Assembly (NCBI GenBank): GCA_027596945.1
Contig: JADGJH010000204.1
Location: 1-25,417 of the forward strand
Origin: Physocladia obscura
Lineage: Eukaryota; Chytridiomycota; Chytridiomycetes; Chytridiales; Chytriomycetaceae
DNA length: 25,417 nt
Direction of reading: 5' to 3'
The position numbers were made by a program, and so were the translations under genes. Under the pieces are notes generated by a model. It ran no database searches and had not been told where the DNA came from. It worked only from the letters and a program-made list of their open reading frames with translations. This document shows, piece after piece, positions 18,900 through 25,417 of this stretch (position 1 is the stretch's first letter; each line of letters starts with the position of its first letter).

Positions 18900-19814
18900 T
18901 CATTTCGGCAATGATGCACTTCTTCTGGTGATAGGCAAAGTTGAAGACGTTGCTTTTTTGAAGCTGTGCACCTTCAACAGGTGCTGACTCAAGTTGTCAC
19001 TTCTGACAAATCGTGAATCACAGTTATCGAAGATACATTTGAATCGTTTGTCTTTGGCGTGAATTTTCAAATGACGTTTCAAGTGAGCTTTTGAAGAGAA
19101 AGTTTTCTGGCATGTTGTGGAGTGGAGACACGGCAAGCGAGAACCAATAGTTGATTTCTGTCGCGTCGGAGTTTCTTTTGATTGTTGTGCTTTGTCTTCA
19201 CTTATACTGCTGCTTGTTTTGTTGTTCTTGCTGTTGGTAATAATAAAGATATCGGCATCATGGATCGGTAGGATGTGATCCGAATTTTGATTTTGGTTCG
19301 GATTATGATTCTTTTGATTCAGATTCGGATATTTTTGATTCAGATTCGGATTCTTTGGATTCTTTGGATTCTTTGAATTCTTTGGAATCGGGGTTGGGCT
19401 TGATTTGTTCGTTTCCGACGACAAACAGCGGCAATCGTCCAGCATTGAAGGGGGCAATGTTGGGCGTGGGGGAGGAGTTGGCGACTGGGCAAGTAAGCGC
19501 GAAAACAAATCATTGTCTGTTGCAAGCTCAAACTTGAACGCGCGTTCTCTTTCTCGTTCTGCGTATTGAAATTCGCTGTGAAGCGGAAGAGTTGCGGCAT
19601 TAATCAAGTCCATAATGTCGGCCGGCTCTGCTTGAAAATACTGACTGTTGCTGAAATTGTTCTTGTTGTTTGTGTTTTGAAGGACTGGCACTGGCATCGG
19701 AATATACTCGACATGATTGTATTCGGGATTGACAAGAGAGCCGACTGTGTATCCTCCCATTTGTTGTGTGAATCCAAGAAGATCCTCGAAAATACATGTT
19801 TCCCACGCCTGCAT
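18900..19814 (-). CDS. Intronless two-finger C2H2 transcription factor
   Basis: A single exon of 304 aa. Two C2H2 fingers lie near the C-terminus. The first, at about residues 229-252, has an unusual C-x5-C spacing and contains SSKAHLKRHLKIH. The second, at about 260-283 (C-x4-C-x12-H-x4-H), contains FVRSDNLSQH. The basic tail may be a nuclear localisation signal. Residues 143-180 are a low-complexity Lys/Asn/Pro/Gln tract made by tandem DNA repeats. It lacks the PRAYNLKSH and FARRHDL signatures and so is not a close relative of the three factors at 210-7160. The N-terminus (MQAWETCIFEDLLGFTQQMG) may hold an amphipathic activation segment, which is inference. It lies upstream of the glucoamylase pair on the same strand; a regulatory link is possible but unsupported. 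Confidence 0.82.
   Translation of the reverse strand: MQAWETCIFEDLLGFTQQMGGYTVGSLVNPEYNHVEYIPMPVPVLQNTNNKNNFSNSQYFQAEPADIMDLINAATLPLHSEFQYAERERERAFKFELATDNDLFSRLLAQSPTPPPRPTLPPSMLDDCRCLSSETNKSSPTPIPKNSKNPKNPKNPNLNQKYPNLNQKNHNPNQNQNSDHILPIHDADIFIITNSKNNKTSSSISEDKAQQSKETPTRQKSTIGSRLPCLHSTTCQKTFSSKAHLKRHLKIHAKDKRFKCIFDNCDSRFVRSDNLSQHLLKVHSFKKATSSTLPITRRSASLPK
19312..19388. repeat. Coding tandem repeats (21-bp and 9-bp units)
   Basis: A 19-bp identical block at 19312-19330 recurs at 19333-19351 (21-bp period, PNLNQK-type heptads). It runs into about five 9-bp GATTCTTTG units up to 19388 (KNP repeats). Length variation would stay in frame because both periods are multiples of three. Confidence 0.8.
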
Positions 19815-21252
19815 CTTTCTTGCTCTTCTTAAACCCTTGATATTTAATTCATCAATTTATTTTTTGACCCTTTGCCTTTTATAAACCCAAATCAAGGTTT
19901 TTCAGCAAGCATTTCTCACAAAATTCTCTACAAGCTCAACGCTCACAACATTCTGGTTCATTTTTAAACAATATGCACAATAGTATCAAATAAATATCTT
20001 CAAATATGCCTTGATTTAACTTGGCTTCCAGGGTCCTTGCTTTTATCGTGCACGGAACAAGTTTTTTTCTCTTAATGTGTTCCTTCAACAAATCGGGATT
20101 CACACGGGTTTGAAATCTGTTTTTAAGGTCTGAAAGTTTTTTTCGGATCCTCAGACTTCAAACCTTGATTCAATCAAATTTTTCTCCAATAATAGTAAGT
20201 TTATTGCACCACATGCAGCAGGAGTAGAAGAGTTACATTCAATTTGACATAAAACCTTCAGCACGGGCTGCGAGTTATGTAATTTTGACAATACACGAAA
20301 TTTTAGTGCTGAATGTGAAAAATTCAGTGAGCGCGAGTCTTCCATGTTTTGAAAAAAAAATTTCATTCACAAAGAGAAAAAAACCAGCATTTCCTGTCAA
20401 AGAACTTTCAAAAATTATACAAGCTTATTTCACACATTATTTTGTACATTTACCTCCCCCCCCCCCAAAAAAAAAAAATGAAAGTGTTGGAATTTAGATC
20501 GCAATTTGGAGTGCTTGGAGAAATGAGGGACAGTAATTTTACGTTCAAAAGATTGATTTTAAGCCAACAAAAGTTGACCGACGCCTGGAACATTGAATAA
20601 CACACGCTTTCTTGAATCCCAAAGCCTATTTTTCTTTGTGAATCTAATTAAAAGGCTCCCATAATCAAAACAACACAGAAATACAATAGCCCCTTTGGTC
20701 TCCCTAAAAGCAATCTCACTGTTAGCCTACAAGATGGGAGGCACGGCAACAACTTGACATCAAACATGATGGAAATAGGCAGCCATATGTGGAGAGGTTT
20801 TTCTTTATATAAAATACAATGATAATAAAAATACACAAGCTGCCGAGATTCAACGGTTTATTGTTATTGTGAAAATGGACGTCAGTTCCATGGCCGTTTC
20901 AAGAATACAAGTTGATGGCGTCATTTGACATTTTATTCAGGCTGTATTGCTGAAAACTTTTCCACAGCTTGAGAAACCAACAACCAATTCTCAAGAAAAA
21001 AAAAAGCATATGGTATGAAAATTCAATACACAATCAACCGTTTCAATTAAATTCGAAACACTTTGCCAGTGTGTCAGTTGTTGTTGGTTGTTTTGATCCT
21101 ACCCACCAACTGTCCAGTCAAACATCAAATAAATATGAATGTCAGGCATCAAATAACACATTAGAAATTAAGAAAAGTGACAAACAGTATTTACACAATT
21201 TGATATTTGTTTTATTTGAGCAATAAATTGTCAGAAAAAACAAAAAACAAAC
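19815..21252. other. 1.4-kb intergenic region
   Basis: I find no supportable gene. It contains the TATA box above, an 11-C run followed by 12 A at 20456-20478, and a 40-codon ATG frame at 20478-20600 with no recognisable features. The base composition is AT-rich but CpG is still present, unlike the sequence beyond 21922. Confidence 0.45.
19875..19883 (-). promoter_or_regulatory. TATA box of the intronless zinc-finger gene
   Basis: TATAAAAGG on the minus strand, 61-69 bp before the ATG at 19814: a good consensus at a plausible distance. Confidence 0.5.
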
Positions 21253-21921
21253 TCAGTTGAGAACCTTGTTGAGCAGCTTAGCAAACCGGGCACCCTGATG
21301 CTTGGCAATTTCCTTCTCCTTCTCAGAAACCTGACGTGGGCCGTTGCCGCCCACAATAGTTGTGGCACCCCATGGACTGCCGCCAATCAGCTCCAAATTG
21401 TCCTGCAGGTTGGGGTGGATAAAACCCACTGGAACAAAGTTAATTCCATGGTGCACGTAGTGGGAAATAAAGTTCTGGATGATGGTTTCCTGACCTCCCT
21501 GCTGCAATCCAGTGGACGTCAAAACCCTGCCAAACTTGCCTGCCAAATTGACAAGTCAATACCAAGCATATAAACCTAACGCATTTCACAATAAAAACTT
21601 ACCTGCCAAGGCCCCTGTTGCCCATAGTCCACTTGTCATGTCCCAGAATGCTTTCACCTGAGCAGCCAGTGACTCGAAATGCATACCAATGCCAAACAAA
21701 AACCCGTCTGCATTGACAAGCTCTTCTGGTTTAATCATGGGAATTTCATCAAACAATTTGGCCCACAGTTTCTCAAAACCTTCCTTGGGCAGAGTTTCTG
21801 GCATGCAGTAAAGTGTCACTTCAGCTCCTTTGGCTTCAAGCCCCGCAATTACCAAGTCAGCGAGCATCTTGATATAGCCCCAAAACAAGTGGATAATGAC
21901 ATATACTTTTGGTTTGGCCAT
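21253..21921 (-). CDS. WrbA/Pst2-family flavodoxin-like protein (NAD(P)H:quinone oxidoreductase family)
   Basis: Predicted exons are 21921-21603 and 21539-21253, with a 63-nt intron (GTAAGT...GGCAG, phase 1), giving 201 aa, the usual family length. Family members are FMN enzymes that reduce quinones by two electrons and protect against oxidative stress. Conserved parts include MPETLP, TSGLWATGALAGK, LTSTGLQQGGQET, HHG, GGSPWGATT and PRQVSEKE. However, both loops that contact FMN are altered. The N-terminal loop, YSMYGH-like in active members, reads HLFWGY at about 11-16. The PTRFGN loop reads GMHFES at about 79-84. Some yeast paralogues (Rfs1-type) also have diverged FMN loops, so this may be a regulatory or structural member. 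Cofactor binding is uncertain. Confidence 0.88.
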
Positions 21922-21963
21922 TTTGTGTGTTTAGAATGTGGTTTTTGCTGAATGTCAACAATG

Positions 21964-21971
21964 TTTTTATA
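21964..21971 (-). promoter_or_regulatory. TATA box of the WrbA-like gene
   Basis: TATAAAAA on the minus strand, 43-50 bp before the ATG at 21921. Confidence 0.45.
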
Positions 21972-22859
21972 CCTCTACCTTCAAAAAAATCTTCCAGTTG
22001 GAAATTGGAAATCACTGATTGTGCAACAAAATCAACTGGCATCAAAAAATGTATTGCCAATCCCCACTGTGCAAAAATATGAAACAACATTTTACTTTAT
22101 TTTACCAGTATATTCTTTATCATAATGCAATGGAACAATTGCATCTTCATGCTCTATCATTTTCTTTACAGACTGTCCAAATAATTTTCTCCATCCTTAA
22201 ATTGTTTCCCAGTCTTGCACAGATATGAAAGTTTTTTTTCAAAAGCTAACTGTGAATTTGCATGTTTTCAAACAAAAAGTCATGAATACACATGTTTTTA
22301 TGCAAAAAGTGATGAGTGCTTCAAACAGATAGTATTGATCTACAGTTGAACAGCAGCATCTTGGAGTGTTGGTTGAGCAATCTCTCAAAAAAATGCTTAA
22401 TTTGAAGTTGAACTTGATCATTTGTGATTTCCTTCTGGTACTTTGCTTTTGTTGTTCCTACAGTTCTAATAATATCTGATGGAATCTTTGAATTTCTGCA
22501 AAATAACTGTAATTAATTGAATGCCATTTAAAATCTTGGTAATTCCAGAATCAAATGGACAATTCCAACAATTGTAATGGATGCAACAGCAAACTCAACT
22601 ACCACTTCTCAAAGTGACAGCACACAGCTGCTGCAATATTTACTTAAACACACATAAATGCAAACTCAAAATCAAACAGGGCCAAACCAGGCCCAAAGTT
22701 TATTTGCAATGAAAAGCCTGAGGGGCCACAATAGGTAAAAAGCTCAACTCTCATAAAATCAACAACAAAAACTACTCAGTGGAAGAACTAGATCCACACA
22801 TTTAATTTTTCCAGTGATCTTTGTTTTACAATGTGGTTGCATATTGCTTTTATTGAAGA

Positions 22860-24016
22860 ACGTTTTGTTTACATTATTTTACAATTCAAACTGGGATCCT
22901 GATACAACCAGCTACAGATTGTTTGCTAAATGGGACTACAAAGTCTGCAACAAGATTTGCAGTGATGAATATGACAGAGATGACATGATCTTAATCCTTG
23001 ATTATGCCAAAATCTATCATTGCAAATGATGAACAAAAAGAATGACTGAGATACAACCATAAAATCAAAAATATGCTTCATAAAAGAGTTGATGAAATCC
23101 TCTATCATGTGACAACAAGCATTGAATCTGACATTAGTCACAAAATGTATGTTGCAATCTACAAGATGATTTTGGATGTTGCTGGTGGTTAAGACTTGGA
23201 GGGTGTACTTCTGCAAATGAAAGAACTCAAACAGGCTAATTCTGAAATAAGTTGGACTATGAAATTTGAGGACAACTTATATGTGAAACAAAAAAAAAAA
23301 GGCTTCTACAGTCAAGCAGCAAAAATGTCAAGGGAACAAGTTTTTAGTGAAGTACTACAAATCAGATATATTACACAAGGTTTGGAGAATGGAATTTAGC
23401 TGATGTTCAAATCAGCCTGATAACCTGTCTCAGAGGGTAAAAGGACTCAAAGAATTCTTGACAAGTCTATGAAATGTCAACATTAACCGCTTGGATGGAA
23501 AACCAGACTTCATGTGCAAAATCCAAGACAATGTTATTAAGAAAGAAAAGTGTAAGCATAAAGAAGACAATGAGGAAGAAGACAAATTTTTCACAACAGA
23601 GAAAAGATTCAAAGGCAATTGGCAAAAGGAAGAATGTCAAAACAACATCAAGCAACATGATAAAAAACAACAACAGGGTAGATAAAGGGGGGTAGACAAA
23701 TGGGCATAATATTTTAGGCTTTTGTTGTCAACACTGTAAGAAGTTGGGCCACTTGAGATGTGATTGCAAGGAAAAGTGTGAGTGGGAAAAATGCAATGCT
23801 GAACAATACAATAGCACATACAAGAGTAAGGATTCAGGTAATGGAAGTGGAATCATTGGAAAAACTGTTAAGGAACTTTCAACTATAATAACGTGGAGCA
23901 GAAGTTTTAAAAGAAAAAGAATGAAGAATTGGAAGTTTATAGCAGTGGTAATGATGATCAAAGGTAATGTACCAAGAAATTTTGGGGCTGGGCAGTATGT
24001 TAGATTTAAGAAATAA
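22860..24016 (+). pseudogene. Frame-broken zinc-knuckle element, possibly a retrotransposon Gag relic
   Basis: Open pieces in all three frames follow one another: 22860-23029, about 23045-23399 (with an internal stop at 23190-23192), 23464-23685 and 23704-24016. They are Lys/Glu/Asp/Asn-rich. The last piece holds a perfect CCHC zinc knuckle at 23726-23767 (C-x2-C-x4-H-x4-C, CQHCKKLGH). A basic region before a CCHC knuckle suggests Gag of a Ty1/copia- or Ty3-type element. No protease, integrase, reverse transcriptase or long terminal repeat is visible, so the assignment is weak. A decayed cellular CCHC protein is the alternative. Confidence 0.4.
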
Positions 24017-24597
24017 TATGTGTTATACAAGCTGAATAAATGTTAAATAATATTTAATAGAATTGGAAATAGAAATATTATTTATTAGATAACAGTGAAA
24101 GAAAATAATCTTTATTTTATTCACCGTGAAATTCAAGAATAGGGATTAAATGTTCTAACTTGTCTTTTACATTTGAACAATTTTCTTTTGCTAAGAAATT
24201 GGCTTTTAATTAATATCGAGGCATTAGAAATGAGGCACAAAAGTTTTTATTTTGAGGCACAGAATTTGGCATTTAAATTGTTGTTCTATTCTTGGAAATA
24301 AATAATAAGATTCTAAAACTAAATTATGCTTTACTGTGCCAATTCCACTAGTTCAATTGAATCTGCCTTTGCAGGATTCAACACAATAATTACACAAGAA
24401 TATTTATATCAATTCACACCTGTAGTAGTTGATTGATATGGATTCAAGGACTATTACCAAAGTCACCATACAAATTATTTTATGAACAGGAGCTACTGAT
24501 TGGATTTTATTCAAAACTTATTTTATAACATAATATAATATATGCCTTCTTCCTGAATAAATTAATACTCATTTTTCTATCCAACAAAGGCTGCAAA

Positions 24598-24819
24598 TTA
24601 AGAAGTTTGAATTACAACCTTTGTTGAAGTGGCAGTGTTGACCTCATAGCACACAGAACAATTACAGCCACCAGTAATGTGGGACAAAAGACAAATGTGG
24701 CAATTTCCACATTTAATTTTGAATTGCACAATTTGAGTTATATATTGACTAACACTAAGGTTTAATCCAGTTTTAACTTTATTATCTTCTCCATCAAATT
24801 TAATAACTTCAAATGCATC
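24598..24819 (-). CDS. Short Cys-rich coding-looking frame, probably broken
   Basis: 73 codons from Asp at 24819 to TAA at 24598, without an ATG. Upstream of an in-frame TAA at 24822-24820, the same frame stays open to about 24920 and still reads like protein (DLKRILFIKG). The core has six cysteines, KCGNCHIC followed eight residues later by CNCSVC (C-x2-C-x2-C-x8-C-x-C-x2-C), suggesting a metal-binding knot. I do not recognise the family. It could be a remnant of a mobile-element protein or an exon of a larger gene. Confidence 0.3.
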   Translation of the reverse strand, partial: DAFEVIKFDGEDNKVKTGLNLSVSQYITQIVQFKIKCGNCHICLLSHITGGCNCSVCYEVNTATSTKVVIQTS

Positions 24820-24948
24820 TTAATCAAAATTGCTGATATTTTTTCTTCCTTTATTTCCTTTAATAAACAGTATTCTTTTTAAATCCTTTACATCAGGAAA
24901 CTGAGTTAATACACAACAATGCTATTTTCATACATTTTAAGGTCCAAA

Positions 24949-25053
24949 AATCCATCACAATGCATCAAAATGCTGTAAATGAAAGCAATGCTACCCCCCC
25001 AATGGAAATACCATCACAATACACTAAATCCATCACAATGCATCACAATGCAT
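24949..25053. repeat. Imperfect CATCACAATGCAT repeats
   Basis: The block AAATCCATCACAATGCATCA occurs at 24949-24968 and again at 25025-25044 with only single changes or none. CCATCACAAT also occurs at 25011-25020 and CATCACAATGCAT again just downstream. This is a small dispersed repeat cluster between the two minus-strand coding-looking pieces. Confidence 0.6.
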
Positions 25054-25294
25054 ACAAAATTTAAGAAATATATTAACAACATTCTAAAGAAATTAACTGT
25101 ATTTCAAAATAATTACAAATACATATTTTATTTATTTACAATTTTTTGAAAATTTTTAAAAATGCATTTAAATTGCATTCTTCAAATGTTTAGAATTTAT
25201 GATAAATTTCTTACCATAGCTTAAAATCTTTTTGAAATATTTCCTTTGAGTCATTTAAAGAAAGAAATAATCAAGATAAAGCATTTTAATTCAT

Positions 25295-25417
25295 TCAAAA
25301 TACAACATTAATATCAGCATTCAAATCCACATTGATTTTCAACTTCTCAGCCAGCTTCTCAAACAATTGATCAATTGCATCATTCAAATCATGGTCATTC
25401 TTACATTTTGCAATAAA
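25295..25417 (-). CDS. C-terminal end of an unknown protein, cut by the window edge
   Basis: The minus strand is open from the right edge to a TGA at 25297-25295, giving 40 residues. The composition looks like coding sequence: an amphipathic stretch DAIDQLFEKLAEKLKINV followed by DLNADINVVF. There is no start because the frame runs off the window. The family is not recognised. It lies in the CpG-depleted tract and may belong to the same element or gene as the Cys-rich frame to its left. Confidence 0.35.
   Translation of the reverse strand, partial: FIAKCKNDHDLNDAIDQLFEKLAEKLKINVDLNADINVVF

Larger units (their letters stand above)
21922..25417. other. AT-rich, CpG-depleted tract
   Basis: By eye I find only about five CpG dinucleotides in roughly 3.5 kb (near 22861, 23488, 23892, 24124 and 24216). 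CpG is common in the genes to the left. TpG and CpA stay frequent, so the pattern resembles methyl-cytosine decay at CpG rather than CpA-directed RIP. The tract holds the degraded zinc-knuckle element and two short minus-strand coding-looking pieces. Positions 22000-22800 hold nothing I can name. Confidence 0.7.

Noticed and set aside
20478..20600. 40-codon ATG frame after the poly-C/poly-A run
   Set aside because: The composition is protein-like, but there is no recognisable motif, no promoter and no neighbour support. It is too short to call.
20640..20840. Possible tRNA or structured RNA near AGCCCC...GGGAGG
   Set aside because: I could not build a cloverleaf or a consistent stem set on either strand.
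22239..22421. 60-codon Cys-containing minus-strand frame
   Set aside because: It arises from a short imperfect DNA repeat (GTTTTTATGCAAAAAGT-like units) in AT-rich sequence. No domain pattern is visible.
21922..25417. RIP (repeat-induced point mutation) as the cause of the composition shift
   Set aside because: RIP would deplete CpA/TpG and enrich TpA. CpA and TpG are plentiful here and only CpG is missing.
1..25417. CRISPR arrays, bacterial operons, rRNA genes
   Set aside because: Spliceosomal introns and fungal protein families run across the window. No regularly spaced direct repeats or rRNA sequence were seen.

Overview
The window looks like nuclear DNA of a filamentous or early-diverging fungus. 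Genes have short spliceosomal introns (about 50-160 nt, GT...AG), most intergenic gaps are between 140 bp and 1.4 kb, and the protein families are fungal. A chytrid-type fungus fits best, because starch-binding CBM21 joined to GH15 glucoamylase and Swi5/Ace2/Crz1-like C2H2 factors with a PRAYNLKSH finger are both expected there. That placement is inference; no rRNA or marker gene is present.

Layout. (1) 210-7160, minus strand: three head-to-tail paralogous C2H2 transcription-factor genes, each with a long N-terminal exon, one phase-2 intron, and an exon ending in the zinc fingers. (2) 8253-11151, plus strand: an eight-exon citrate-synthase-like gene. It has lost the residue block carrying the first catalytic histidine and gained a C-terminal extension of about 260 aa. 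(3) 11294-11874, minus: a secreted eight-cysteine, Ser-rich, probably GPI-anchored protein, convergent with (2). (4) 12766-13428, minus: a small four-segment membrane protein of the promethin/LDAF1 (lipid droplet assembly) type. (5) 13803-18453, minus: two tandem glucoamylases (CBM21 + GH15), one with a secretion signal and the other with an internal membrane anchor. (6) 18900-19814, minus: an intronless, unrelated C2H2 factor. (7) 21253-21921, minus: a WrbA/Pst2-type flavodoxin-like protein with eroded FMN loops. (8) 21922-25417: an AT-rich tract almost free of CpG, holding a frame-broken zinc-knuckle (retroelement Gag-like) relic and two short minus-strand coding-looking pieces, one running off the right edge.

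Functional reading. The glucoamylase pair would release glucose from starch outside the cell or at its surface. The promethin-like and citrate-synthase-like genes point to carbon storage and acetyl-CoA metabolism, but nothing here shows that the genes form one pathway. The most unusual items are the citrate-synthase pseudoenzyme candidate, the transcription-factor trio with a repeated SDATEVE-type motif, and the abrupt CpG depletion starting just upstream of the WrbA-like gene.

All exon coordinates were derived by hand from splice-site consensus, phase and family alignment from memory; no search was run.
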